Assembly: GCA_033557465.1 (NCBI GenBank)
Contig: CM066040.1
Span: forward strand, 328,804,297 to 328,868,296
DNA: 64,000 nt
Direction of reading: 5' to 3'
Origin: Ichthyophis bannanicus
Taxonomy: Eukaryota > Chordata > Amphibia > Gymnophiona > Ichthyophiidae
The position numbers and the translations under genes are program-made. Below, piece after piece: positions 32,726 through 46,394 of the stretch; positions within the stretch are counted from its first letter, which is position 1, and the number at the start of each line of letters is the position of its first letter. A model generated the notes under the pieces. That model had not been told where the DNA came from. It saw only the letters and a program-made list of their open reading frames with translations, and searched no databases.

Positions 32726-32983
32726 TCTTTCGATATCTTATTCTTTATCTGCTTTGTAACTGATTTTGCCAGAGGTAACATCACGGTGGACAGCCTCACC
32801 GGGGCCTGTGACTGAGACTCCTGATAATGGTGTCGCCCCAGCGTCTACTCCTGTAGTGGCCCCCAGCACATTAGTATCACCAAAGCTGCTGCTTCCTCCA
32901 GCTTTGCTCAGCCATACCCTGGATACCAAGCTCTTTTGCCGAGCCTTGTTCTTCTTAAAAGCCTTCAATGTGTTTTGAATCAA
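32726..32983 (-). pseudogene. Ngaro gag, N-terminal part
   Basis: An 81-codon minus frame from ATG at 32981-32983. It begins with a basic stretch (KAFKKNKARQKS) followed by a Gly/Ser/Thr-rich part. It stops near 32738, at the edge of B1, and gag-like coding resumes at 26990 on the other side of B1. Assignment rests mainly on this context. Confidence 0.5.
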
Positions 32984-33009
32984 CTATGGCATTGTAAATA
33001 GTTATTCCT

Positions 33010-33705
33010 CTCCACGTCTTTATGATAAACTGTAGTTTCAAATGTCTTTCATCTAAGAACAATAGATATATCCAAAAAATGAATCCTAACAGGGTGTGCT
33101 TGCATTGCAAATAGCAAATTCGATCATAATGAATTTAACCAAGAAAATAATCCGGCCAACTCTTTCTGTGTCCCATTCTATATGAAAAAATATCAACCAG
33201 AAAATTGCCTTCTTGAAAGACTCCGCAGAATACACCAATTCCCCTTCAAAAAGGACACGTAGAAGGCTGCAACTGAGGGAGCCAAAGTTGCCCCCATTGC
33301 TACTATGTGAACTTATAAAAAATAATCAAATTCAAAACTAAAATAGTTATTAGCAGGACTAGTATTAAAGAAGAACTATTTTAGTTTTGGATCTGGTTAG
33401 TTTTTTGCAAGTTCACACAGCAATGGATCCAACTTTGGCCCCCTCATTTGCAGTTTTTTACATGTCCTTTTTTTAAGAGAAATTGATGAATTCTGCTCTT
33501 TCAAGGAAGTGATTTTCTGGATGTTATGTTTCATATAGAATGGGACTCAGAAGGAGTTAACAGGATTATTTTTGTAATTGAATTCATTACGATCGAATTT
33601 GCCATTTGCAATGCAAGCACACTCTGTTAGGATTCATTTTTTGGATATATCTGTTGTTCTTAGAGGAAGGATATTTGAAACTACAGTTTATTATAAAGGA
33701 GAGGA
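33010..33705. repeat. Foldback element, two ~330-bp inverted arms
   Basis: The left arm (about 33010-33350) is the inverted copy of the right arm (about 33365-33705). Landmarks pair in order: AAACTGTAGTTTCAAAT with ATTTGAAACTACAGTTT, AATGAATCCTAACAG with CTGTTAGGATTCATT, GGACACGTAG-like with CATGTCC. The spacer near 33357 is about 20 bases. No frame codes for a transposase. Confidence 0.85.
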
Positions 33706-33932
33706 CGAGGAGTAGCCTAATGGTTAGCGCGGCAGCGTAGTACCTATGAGACCTGGGTTCAATTCCCACTGACGCTCCCTGTGACCTTAGGCAGGTCACT
33801 TAACCCTCCACTACCTCAGGTACAAACTTAGATTGTAAGCCCTCTGGGGACAGGGAAATACCTATGTACCTGAATTTAACTTGCCTTGAACTACCATTGG
33901 AAAGATGTGAGCTAAATACTAATAAATAAATA
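33706..33932 (+). mobile_element. tRNA-derived SINE
   Basis: Box A-like TAGCCTAATGGTTAGCG and box B-like GGGTTCAATTCCC sit at tRNA spacing. The body TAGGCAGGTCACTTAACCC is shared with other SINEs. A tail ends in ATAAATAAATAAA. RNA polymerase III promoter expected from the boxes. Confidence 0.88.
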
Positions 33933-33949
33933 AAAAATAATTATTCATG

Positions 33950-34335
33950 ATTCCACAGTTGTCACCCATATCGTATAAAGGTTGGATTACAAATAAGCCA
34001 CGTAGTAATTAGATGAACTTTTTGTGATTGATGAGAATGTGTCGAAGAAACTGTTTATACTTTGCTCAAAGATTTGTATGGATTGAAGAAAATATTTGTT
34101 TGCATTTTGAAAGTTTTAATTATTTTTTATGTTTGGTATTTTTGGGTGTTGACACTATATTTGAGTTAACAAGCGCACATTAATGATGAGAATACATTAA
34201 TTTGGTTACCACATGCAGCTTTTGGCTGTAATGTATGGCCAATATTAAAAAAGTTTTTGATGGTTCTGAAAAAATATTTTCAAAAAAATTTGATAGGGAT
34301 TTTCTTTTTAACTGTCTCTACCCTATTCTTTATGC
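33950..34335 (-). repeat. Dispersed repeat X, copy 3 (longest)
   Basis: Its reverse complement covers both shorter copies at 12790-12935 and 19385-19500. AT-rich, non-coding, family not recognised. Confidence 0.65.
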
Positions 34336-34339
34336 TCGC

Positions 34340-35137
34340 GGTCACAGACAGGGCTGTCCCTACCATTTAATGAACCCAGTACAGGAACGTGGAGTACTTA
34401 GAAGGATGAGATATTTTATTGAAAACTCATATGCCACTGGCCCGACACAGGCCATGTTTCGCTGCCTTCATCAGGGGCTTGAAGTGGACTTAAAAACTAA
34501 AAACACATAAATTAATAAATAAAACAATAAAATAAAATATATCCAATACAATCCATTAATATAAACATTAATAACCTTAGAATGATACCATAAAACCATT
34601 GGTAACATAAAAATATTGGTAAACAAGGCTACATATAAATAAAACAAATAAATAGTTAATAATCTTACAAACACATTAGGCTAAAAAATCAGATTGTATA
34701 TAAATAATTAAATGAATAAACATTAATAAGATACATATAAGAAAATAGAACATAAAATTAATTCATAAATAACACACAAAATTATTAAAAAATAAGAAAC
34801 TAGTAGAGCCATTGAAGGTAAAAGACAAAAAGGACACATACCTGCTTATCTCCTTGAAACTATGTGTATCACTACACCTTTTATGGGGGAGGAAGAGAAC
34901 ATGTATGAATAAAAATGCATGTAGTTACCAAATAAAAAGAGAGACCAAGCGCACATAAAAAAGGGGGGTATCAGTGGAACTTAAAAAGCCTCCAAAAAGA
35001 AAGCATCATAATGAATATAGTGTATGCCGGTATATCAAAAAGGGGGGAGGGCACATAAAATAATCAATTCATAAATCATAACTTTTTACCTGTATAATTT
35101 ACTTTCCAATGCGTGTGATAAGGAACCAACTCCTATA
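34340..35137 (-). mobile_element. Penelope-like 3'/arm fragment
   Basis: AT-rich sequence carrying a hammerhead candidate on the minus strand (34434-34485). No RT frame is present. The assignment rests on the ribozyme and its known association with Penelope-like elements. The right part (34500-35137) is otherwise unassigned. Confidence 0.45.
34434..34485 (-). ncRNA. Candidate hammerhead ribozyme
   Basis: On the minus strand the core is CTGATGA (34474-34468) and GAAA (34460-34457). Helix III pairs ACA with TGT, and the cleavage base is the C complementary to 34444. Helix I pairs GCCC with GGGC. Helix II is minimal. Short helix III forms are known from Penelope-like elements. Confidence 0.6.
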
Positions 35138-35394
35138 CACCGCCGGGGCCCGAGTCGGGAGCTGCTGAGTCTCCAGAGCTGGGTCTCAGGTTGACAGCCT
35201 TGGAGAGCAGACTGTCTGCCTTCATGGAACAGCAGTGGGCACTGATGGCCAGCCTGTCTGGCGCATTTGCCCCGACCACCGGGACATCGACATCGAAGTC
35301 GACCCCGGAGACCGAGCCGATACTCGAGGCCATGAAGGCTCGAGGTCGACCTCGGTCGCGGTTTCCCTCGACCTCCCGTTAGGGACCGAGGGCG

Positions 35395-36555
35395 TTGACG
35401 CCGGTGCCTTCGGCGTTGGGGCGGGTGCTCGCAGGCCCCGCGAGGTCGGACCCCGATTCCTCATCGGACGAGTCCGCATGGGAGACGGAGGACGAGGAGT
35501 CTCCCGACACCTTCAAGACTCGGTGCATCCCATCGGACTCACCGCAGTCTGTACCCCGGAGTAGATCCCCTCCGGAGGATACCCAGGTCTCGGAGTTCGT
35601 CCGGGATATGGCCACTGCGTTGGCTATCCCTGTGGACCCTGAGGAGGAGCCTCGAGCCGAGGAGCTCGAGGCCCTGCCGTACGACTCTCCTCCGAAGGAG
35701 GCCTTTACTGTCCCGGTTCCTCCGATGTTGGAACGGCTCCTCTTCCGGATGTGGGAGGCACCGGCTTTAAGCAAGCGGGTCGATTCAATCTATCAACTCC
35801 GGAAGAGTCCTGGCTTTCAGAAGGCGCAGCTACCACACCATTCCATGGTGGTGGAATCGGCCATGCATCGCCTGAAAAGTCAGAAGTTGCACTCTGCGGT
35901 GCCCCCTGGCAGGGAGGCCCGAAACCTCGATGGTTTTGGTAGAAAGTGCTTCCAGGGCTTGATGCTTGCTTGCCGTGTCCAGTCTTCCCAGCTGTACATG
36001 GGCATGTACTTGCGAGACCTGGCCAAGGAGCTGGCCGGGTTCTCTGCTGGTCTCTCCGGGGAACCCTTGCAGAGGTTCAAGTCCTTGTCCTCGGGGATCC
36101 GGGAATGCTCCAAGTTTATGTCCCGCGCTGCCTACGATGGCTTAGAGACTTTGGCCCATGTTGCGGCAGCCGGCATCGCAGCTCGACGCCAGGCATGGCT
36201 GCAGTCATCGGACCTCGAGCCATGGGATCAGGACAAGTTGGTCGATGTCCCTTGCCGAGGTGAGAACCTTTTTGGCAAGCCCATGACCGAGAAGGCCGCA
36301 CAGCTCGAGACCGAGCACCTCACAAGGACAAGGCTGTCTAGAAAGACTTCTGCCCCTTCTCACAAGAAGAAGGGCTCGGGTAAAAAGCCCTTTTACCCGA
36401 GGAAGGGCACTGCCTACAAACAGTACCCACAATATCAGGCTGCCCAAGCTGCCCCTCAGGGTCAGCAAGCCAAGGGGCAGGGTAATGGGCCCCGTAGGCA
36501 GAAGACCCCCAAGCCTCCGGCCCCTGCTCCCACTCAGCAGGGTGGGGGTTTTTGA
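35395..36555 (+). pseudogene. DIRS Gag 3' part of B2 (386 codons open)
   Basis: Open frame ending in GGGF at 36555; the N-terminal zinc-ribbon part is lost with the left end. It holds the acidic SSDESAWETEDEE stretch, the helical core with RKSPGFQKAQLPHHSMVVES (about residues 143-162) and FGRKCFQGLMLACRVQ, and a Lys/Gln/Pro-rich tail. The RT frame opens before gag ends, so the two overlap by up to about 70 bases in different frames, as in many DIRS elements. Best-kept gag of this lineage in the window. Confidence 0.82.
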
Positions 36556-36559
36556 CTCC

Positions 36560-38463
36560 TTAGGCATAGCCTCTCTGTCCCTGCTCTCCCAACCCTGCAC
36601 AGGAGGTCGCCTCGCTCTGTTTGCCCACCAGTGGCCACTCATCACTGGAGACAGTTGGGTGTTAAGAATAGTCCACAAGGGCTATGCACTACACTTCCAG
36701 CAACTGCCTCCTCCATACTTTCCAGGGGAGCCTCCAAGGCCTCCCCTGCACACAGATCTTCTCCTTCAGGAGCTACAAGGTCTGTTGGTGGACAGGGCAG
36801 TGGAGCCTGTGCCTCCCCACTTACAAGGTCGAGGGTTCTACTCCAGGTATTTCCTGGTACCCAAAAGAACCGGTGGCCGACCTATTCTAGATCTCCGAAA
36901 CCTCAACAAGTTCCTGGAGAAGGAAAAGTTCAAGATGCTTACTCTTGGAACCCTTCTGCCCTACCTCCAGCAGGGAGATTGGCTATGCTCCTTGGATCTA
37001 AAGGATGCGTATACTCACATCCTCATTCATCCAGACAACAGAAAGTACCTCAGGGTCATTGTGGGAGGAAACCATTATCAGTACAGAGTACTACCTTTTG
37101 GCCTCACCTCCGCTCCCAGAGTCTTTACAAAATGCCTGGCAGTGGTGGTGGCCTACCTGAGAAATCAGGGTATCTTTGTCTTCCCCTATCTGGATGACTG
37201 GTTCATCAGGGGTCAGACGTGCCAGGAGGCCAGACAAGCCACCCTCAGAACTATTGCTCTTCTTCAAAGCCTGGGGTTTGTCATAAACAACGCAAAGTCC
37301 ACTTTGCTCCCATCCCAGAACTTGGAGTTCATAGGGGCAAGGTTGTACTCTCAGCTGGCAAAGGCATTCTTGCCAGAGGACAGAGCCCAAAGACTGATAA
37401 ACCTGGCAAGCCAGTTTCTCAGCAGGTCACTGGTCTCCGCCAGACTCTGCCTGAGGCTTCTAGGCCACATGGCTTCGACAGTACATGTGACCCCCAATGC
37501 CAGGCTCCATATGAGGCCTGCACAGTGGTGCCTTCGGACTCAGTGGTCACAAGCCACAGGCAGCCTTCGAGACAGGATAAGGGTGTCCAGACAATTCCTG
37601 AACTCCCTCAACTGGTGGCGGCACCCACCCTATCTGCTGCAAGGGGTACCCTTTCAGATGCCTGGGTTCACAGTGGTGTTGACCACGGATGCCTCCCTGC
37701 AGGGCTGGGGAGCTCATTGTCTAGGCAAGTGCACCCAGGGCCTGTGGTCTCCCTGGGAAGCCCACAGCAAATCAATCTACTAGAACTTAAGGCTATTCGG
37801 TTAGCCCTCAAGACTTTCTCTCCAACCCTGGCTCATCAGTCTGTCCTAGTTCAGACAGACAACCAGGTAGCCATGTTTTATGTGAACAAGCAGGGCGTAA
37901 CTGGGTCCAGGCTTCTTTGTCAGGAAGCACAGGACCTTTGCTTGTTTGCTCTCAGGCACAACATGCTCCTCAAGGCTGTGTATCTACGTGGCCAGGAAAA
38001 CTACCTAGCCGACAAGTTGAGCAGGATTCTGCAGCCCCACGAGTGGCAGCTCCATCCTTTGGTAGTTCAAAAGATTTTCATGAAATGGGGACTTCCATCC
38101 ATAGATCTGTTTGCCAGTCCTCTGAACAAACAGCTGCCAAAGTTCTGCTCCAGGCAACCGCATCCTCTGCGGATAGCAGCAGATGCTTTTCTGATTCCCT
38201 GGTCTCAGGGCCTCCTGTATGCGTTTCCTCCCACGCCCTTGGTGGCCCGAACCCTGTTCAAGATTCTCCAGGACAAGGCCTTGGTCCTGCTGGCGGCTCC
38301 CAGGTGGCCGAGACAGCCTTGGTTTCCACTTCTCCTTCAGCTGGCAGTGGATCCCCCACTGCCTCTGGGGTTGCAGCCCGACCTTCTCTCTCAGGATCAG
38401 GGTTCCCTTCTGCACCCAAATCTCAAAGCTCTCAATTTGATGGCATGGAGGCTGCAAGGGTAG
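36560..38463 (+). pseudogene. DIRS RT/RNase H/methyltransferase-like of B2 (one main shift)
   Basis: RT blocks YFLVPKRTGGRPILDLRN near 36847-36902, CSLDLKDAYTHILIHPD near 36987-37035, LPFGLTSAPRVFTKC near 37093-37135 and YLDDWF near 37188-37205. RNase H begins TTDASLQGWGAH near 37681-37716. A frameshift near 37740 moves coding to the next frame, with QTDNQVAMFYVNKQG near 37852-37895 and GQENYLADKLSR near 37990-38025. The tail has IDLFASPLNKQ near 38101 and VLLAAPRWPRQPWFP near 38284-38330; it resembles the dam-like methyltransferase domain of DIRS elements. The frame ends at 38463, overlapping the recombinase start. Confidence 0.88.
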
Positions 38464-38680
38464 TTTTGGCTCCCTGGGGCCTACCTCAAGAGGTTGAGGA
38501 GGTTGTCCTAGCCTCTAGGAAGCAGTCCACTAGGAAAACCTATGCATTGAAATGGAAAAGGTTTTCTGTGTGGTGTCAGTTGCGTACAGAGGATCCTTTC
38601 TCCTGTGCTGTACCAGTAGTGCTTCAGTACCTGCTGCACTTATCTAATCAGGGACTTAAGTCCATTTCTGTTCTGGTCCA
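38352..38680 (+). pseudogene. DIRS tyrosine recombinase of B2, N-terminal part
   Basis: Begins near FDGMEAARVVLAPWG (38440), in a different frame from the RT gene it overlaps. It continues YALKWKRFSVWCQL and LQYLLHLSNQGLKS to 38680, where the CR1 tail begins. The gene resumes at 45649. Confidence 0.85.
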
Positions 38681-38681
38681 T

Positions 38682-39605
38682 AAGAACATAAGATATGCCA
38701 GACTGGGTCAGACCAAGATCCATCAAGCCCAGTATCTTGTTTCCAACAATTGCCAATCTAGGTCATACGTACCTAGCAGTTTCCCCAAAAGACACAGGTT
38801 CTGCAATGCTTGTACTAGGTCAAGCATTGATATCCTGGGTCCCTTCTTAATAATGGTTTATGGACCTTTCCTCCAGGAACTTCTCCAAACCTTTTTTAAA
38901 CCCAGCTACACTAACAGCCTTTACTACATCCTCCAGTAACAAATTCCAGAGTTTGATTACACGTTGAGTGAAAAAATATTTTCTTTTATTAGTCTTAAAT
39001 AGTTTACCCTGTAGCTTCATTGCATGTCCCCTAGTCTTCCTATACTCTGATAACGTAAACAGTCGAACTATGTTTACCCGTTCCACTCCGTTTATTAATT
39101 TATAGACTTCTATCATATCTCCCCTCAGCCGTCTCTTTTCCAGGTTAAAGAGCCCTAACCTTTTTAGCCTTTCTTCATAGGAGTATCCTTCCATCCCCTT
39201 TACCATTTTGGTGGCTCTTCTCTGAACCTTTTCTAATAATGCTATATCCTTTTTAAGATACGGCGACCAGAATTTCACACAATATTCAAGGTGCGGTCTC
39301 ACCATGGAACGGTATAGAGGCATTATAATATCTTTTGTTTTATTTTCCATTCCTTTCCTTATGATACCTAGCATTCTATTTGTTCTCTTGGCTGCCGCTG
39401 CACACTGGGCCGAGGGTTTTAACATGTTATCCACAATGACGCCTAAATCTTTTTCCTGGGTGGTGGTTCCTAATGTGGAACCTTGCATCATGTAACCATA
39501 GTTTGGGTTGTTCTTCCCTAGGTGCATAACTTTGCACTTGTCCACCTTAAATGTCATCTGCCATTTTGATGCCCAGTCTTCCAATTTATCAAGATCTTCT
39601 TGCAA
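38682..39605 (-). mobile_element. CR1-type LINE 3' end (truncated)
   Basis: The minus strand codes for the last 252 codons of CR1 ORF2 (39605 to 38847), open throughout: WASKWQMTFKVDKCKVMHLG, then PLYRSMVRPHLEYCVKFW and [18 protein letters not shown] 3' tail ends near 38682. It is a 5'-truncated copy; its left (3') end abuts B2 and its right end abuts C gag. Near-identical to 41086-42090, so this subfamily was active recently. Confidence 0.93.
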
Positions 39606-41085
39606 TTTTGTTCATCCTGTGGCGGTACAACTTTGTTTTTAGACCCTCAAAGTCGGTGTCTAAGCTGCTTGGGTCCTGACTACAGTTTGGTGAGAAGAGG
39701 TTTTCAACATCGAGATTCCCTCGATACACGGTTGCCTTCCAAATTCGGGGCACCGTCCCCTTCTTCTTCCACACAAGATCAGGTAACCCACAAACAGTCT
39801 GTTAAGACTAGGCAGTCCTCGAGTGGTAGGTCTCATGCGCAGCATGAAGACGGCTCCCGCCTTGCCCTCGAGGGCCCACTGGCTTCAAAACCCCGGCGGG
39901 AGTCTTCGGTCTCCAAAGCAAATAAGGGGTTTTGGGTTGTTCCTGGGGTTCACCCCCCACAGAACATACCTCAGCCATGTCCGGTGATGGCATCCGCTTC
40001 GAGCGGTACTGATACCCCGACATCGGCACTGGTGTTGGATGAAACACTCCTTACCAGGGATGGTCATCTGGAGTCCTCGGTACCTTTGGGACCGATGGAT
40101 ATGCTCCAGACTGACCTTCCATTATCGGTACCAGCACCGATACTACCACTGACGTCGGTACCCTCCAGACGTGCATCGATAGACTCGCTTCCTTCGATGC
40201 CGAGTCTGGATTCGATCTCCAGCCTGGAGGACTGGATACCGACTCGCCTTGGTACCGGCTCTCGGCGGTACCGAAGGCTCGGTTCCAATACTTTCGATCC
40301 ACAACTCTCGGTTCCTTTCACGCCGATTGAGTTGCCACTGGTTAACCTTCCTTCACTGGTGTCAGACACGGTACCGAAATTGGTACTGACGACCTCATTA
40401 CCTTTGCGGTCGGTGCCTTCCATGCTTCGCGTATCAGGCTCTCTGCCCTCGATGCCGAGTTTGGAATCAATCTCTAGTCTAGAAGACTCGGTACCAATAG
40501 CTTTTGGTACCGACATTGATCGATACTGGTGCTTCGGTACCGAGGATACTGGCCAGATGGGTTCGGTCACCTCGGTACAGATTGAACTGTCACAGATGAC
40601 TACTCCGATGTCTTTGTCGGGCTTGACTCCGACATCGGTACCGGTCTTGACATCAGTACCGGTATCCACAGTAGCATCGTGGCCAACTCCTACCATGCTT
40701 TTTTCAACAGGATCGCTCCATTCTATACCAAGCTTGGAGCCGATACCTGGCATGGACAATGTGGTAAGGACGGTTGCTGCTCATGATACCCAGTACCAGC
40801 AACCATCTCTTAAGCATTCCACACTGCACTGTGCAGGATCTTCTATTCCTATATTTTTGGATACCTCTGTGGATGCTCAGGCTAGTTCTGTAAATCTAAC
40901 CTGTCCAAGAGAGATTCCTGTTAGGGATCCCTCTTTTCAGAGTTTCCTCTGGGATATAGCAAGATCCCTTGCCATTCCTATCCCAGGACATGATCCTGCA
41001 CAAGGCTCTTTCTACCAAAGCAAAGGGGAACATAATGCTTCCTTTGCATCATTCCTTGCAGGATCTCCTTCTAGGAATGTGGGAA
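39606..41085 (+). pseudogene. DIRS C Gag, first part
   Basis: Open for over 490 codons. Starts CSSCGGTTLFLD then CLSCLGPDY, the zinc-ribbon-like motif. A long Ser/Thr/Pro/Leu-rich region follows, in which the hexamer GGTACC recurs about ten times. The end LLLGMWE, read in the frame just past 41050, matches the B gag FRMWE block, where the CR1 begins. The opening of the gene is missing at the CR1 junction 39605. Confidence 0.75.
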
Positions 41086-42090
41086 CATAAGAACATAAGA
41101 ACATAAGAAATGCCATACTGGGTCAGACCGAGGTCCATCAAGCCCAGTATCCTGTTTCCAACAGTGGCCAATCTAGGTCATACGTACCTAGCAGTTTCCC
41201 CAAAAGACACAGGTTCTGCAGTGCTTGTACTAGGCCAAGCATTGATATCCTGGGTCCCTTTTTAATAGTGGTTTATGGACCTTTCCTCCAGGAACTTGTC
41301 CAAACCTTTTTTAAACCCAGCTATACTAACAGCCCTTACTACATCCTCCGGTAACAGATTCCAGAGTTTGATTACACGTTGAGTGAAGAAATATTTTCTC
41401 CTATTTGTCTTAAATAGTTTACCCTGTAGCTTCATTACATGTCCCCTAGTCCTTCTATATTCTGATAGCGTAAACAATTGATCCACGTTTATCCGTTCCA
41501 CTCCATTCATTAATTTATACACCTCTATCATATCTCCCTCAGCCGTCTCTTTTCTAGGTTAAAGAGCCCTAACCTTTTTAGCCTCTCTTCATAGGAGTAG
41601 CCTTCCATCCCCTTCACCAATTTGGTGGCTCTTCTCTGTACTTTTTCTAATAACTCTATGTCCTTTTTAAGATACGGCGACCAGAATTGCACACAATATT
41701 CAAGGTGCGGTCGTACCATGGAGCGATACAGAGGCATTATAATATCCTTTGTTTTATTCTCCATCCCTTTCCTTATGATACCTAGCATTCTATTTGCTTT
41801 CTTGGCCGCCGCTGCACACTGGGCGGAGGGTTTTAACATGTTATCCACGATGACTCCTAAATCTTTTTCCTGGGTGGTGGTTTCTAATGTGGAGCCTTGC
41901 ATCGTGTAACTATAGTGTGGGTTGTTCTTTCCTAGGTGCATAACTTTGCACTTGTCCACATTAAATTTCATCTGCCATTTGGATGCCCAGTCTTCCAATT
42001 TATCCAGATCCTCCTGCAGTTTTCCACAATCCTCTTGGGTTTTAACAACTTTAAACAGTTTTGTGTCATCTGCAAATTCGATAACCTCAA
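41086..42090 (-). mobile_element. CR1-type LINE 3' end inside C gag
   Basis: Same subfamily as 38682-39605. The left edge has three AACATAAG-like units (41092-41110). The minus strand codes for the end of ORF2 in two frames (41998-41528 and 41531-41262), separated by a one-base loss near 41530. It is 5'-truncated. Confidence 0.93.
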
Positions 42091-42105
42091 ATACACCTCT
42101 CCGGG

Positions 42106-42868
42106 TACCCCCACCTCCCAGGACAACTGATCTGTTATATCAGGTGCCCCCCTCTCCAGGGTTTCAAAAGACTCAACTTCCTCATCATTCCCTAGTAGTG
42201 GAATCAGCAATGAGGCGGGTAAAGAGTAAGAAAAAGCACTCTTCCTATCCGCCAGGTCGTGAGTCTAAAACACTAGATGACTTTGGACGTCAAACCTTCC
42301 AGACATCTACGCTTTCTGCAAGAATTCTCTCATACATTTTTATATGAGTCTTTCTCTTGAGGAGGTCACAAAGCAATTACATCTTTTGTTGCCTTTTCTT
42401 TCAGATTCCAGGAGTACAGACTATTCCTCACTGCTTAAGCATATCCAGAATATCTCTTGGTTTCTTTCTCGTGCTTCCCTAGACTCTTTTGAGTCTGTTA
42501 GCAGGACTTCTGCTATAGCTATAGGGGCACGAAGTAGAGCCTGGCTCCAAGCTTCAGACTTGGACAAATGGGCACAACTAAGGCTGGGACATACTCCTTG
42601 CACTGGAGAAAATCTTTTCAACAAGGAGTCTTTACGTCAGGTTACTCAGTTGTCCACTGATTTACCTGTTTCTAGGGGTTGTTCTGCCCCTTCCTCTGTC
42701 CCAGTACGTAGGAAATGTCCTACCAAACTTTCTTCCCACAGAAGAAGAAGGTTTTATTCATCACTTGCCCATCATACAGCTGTTCCCCAACAGGGAAAGC
42801 ATCGTCCTGGTCTAAAGAATCCAACCTCTCACCAGGCTCCGCAAACCCAGCACTTGCAGGGTTTCTGA
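42106..42868 (+). pseudogene. DIRS C Gag, second part
   Basis: Resumes with SPGFQKTQLPHHSLVVES, the same block as in B gag, then FGRQTFQTSTLSARI. After a small shift near 42345 it continues with SRASLDSFESVSRTSAIAIGARSRAW and GENLFNKESLRQ. It ends with a Gln/His-rich tail at a TGA at 42868. Confidence 0.8.
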
Positions 42869-45240
<2,372 letters not shown>

Positions 45241-45284
45241 ATGACATGCTGAGACTCCAGGCATCTCAGCTTGGGAGTCCCCAT

Positions 45285-45645
45285 ATGTGAAGACTCATTC
45301 CTGCTTATTCCTGGAGATAGCACAGTTACTTACCTGTAACAGATGATCTCTGGGAACAGCAGGAATAAGTCTTCACAACCCTCCCACCTCCCCAGGAGTT
45401 GTATCTCTATCTACCTTTCCTTTCCTTTCTCTCTCTCTCTTTGTCTCAGCTTTAAAACTTAACTGAGGAGAGGCAGTTGGGAAAGGCGGGAAGGAAGCGC
45501 GCAGGCGTGTTGGGATGCTTCCAAAAGCTCTTGATTGGACGCTGGGAAGCGTTCCCGCGCAGACTCTGTTGGTACCGATGTACCCATATGTGAAGACTTA
45601 TTCCTGCTGTTCCCAGAGATCACCTGTTACAGGTAAGTAACTGTG
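45285..45645. repeat. Internal complementary region and right terminal repeat of C
   Basis: The region 45285-45380 joins inverted edges (TTACTTACCTGTAACAGATG). The right terminal repeat ends in CACCTGTTACAGGTAAGTAA near 45641. The palindrome is kept at the end and mutated by one base in the internal site. Confidence 0.82.
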
Positions 45646-45648
45646 CTT

Positions 45649-46394
45649 TCTTTGTCGGTTCACCCCTTGGTGTCCCGGTTTCTCAGAGGCTTGCTTTTGC
45701 TCAAGCCTCCAATCCATCCTCCTGCTCCTGAGTGGGAGTTGAATGTGGTCTTGCAGCAACTGACTTGCCCACCTTTTGAGCCGATGGCTACTTGCCCTCT
45801 ATGCTTCCTATCCTGGAAGACACTCTTCTTGATAGCCCTCACCTCGGCCAGGCGAGTGAGTGAGCTTCAGGCCCTGGTCTGTGACAGGCCTTACACCTGC
45901 TTCTATAGGAACAGGTTAGTCCTTAGGACTCATCCAAAGTTCCTCCCAAAGGTTGTCTCCTCCTTCCACCTTAACCAAGAGGTGGTTCTTCCAACATTCT
46001 TCCCTAATTCCCATGCAAGCCAGGCTGAAACAGTTCTGCATACCCTGGACTGTAGGAGGGCCTTATCTTTCTAACTTGACCGTATGCAGGGACATAGAAG
46101 GGCTACTCAACTCTTCATATCTTTTGACCCTAATAATTTGGGGTTGGCTGTGTCCAAGCGTACCTTGTCCATCTGGGTGGCTGACCTTTCTTTGCAGGGT
46201 CGGGTCACGGCCCATCGTGTCAGGGCAATGGCTGCCTCAGTGGCTCATTTCCGCTCTGTACCGTTGGTAGACATCTGCAGGGCTGCTACTTGGTCTTCAA
46301 GCCAGACTTTTGCGGCCCATTATTGTCTGGAAAGGGAGTCCCGTAGGGACAGTGCTTTTGGCCAGGCAGTACTCCGGAATCTCTTTGAGGTTTA
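45649..46394 (+). pseudogene. DIRS tyrosine recombinase of B2, catalytic part
   Basis: Resumes TTTGTCGGTTCACCCC after element C. The core holds SARRVSELQALV with the arginine intact (near 45845-45880). One stop at about 46072 is followed by a frame with HRVR (46213-46224) and the tyrosine in AHYCLE. A deletion relative to B1 removes about 18 bases before the HRVR box. Confidence 0.85.

Larger units (their letters stand above)
20080..32983 (-). mobile_element. Ngaro-like tyrosine-recombinase retrotransposon, split by three insertions
   Basis: On the minus strand the order is gag (32983-32726 and 26990-26331), RT (26330-25558), RNase H (22494-21834), tyrosine recombinase (21830-21190), then an SGNH hydrolase (about 21100-20230). 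A hydrolase after the recombinase is known from vertebrate Ngaro-type elements. The reading of RT continues across 22509-25543 and that of gag across 26996-32722, which shows that the Penelope-like element and DIRS B1 inserted later. A MITE lies at 20949-21111. Several shifts show it is dead. Exact outer ends are not resolved. Confidence 0.8.
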
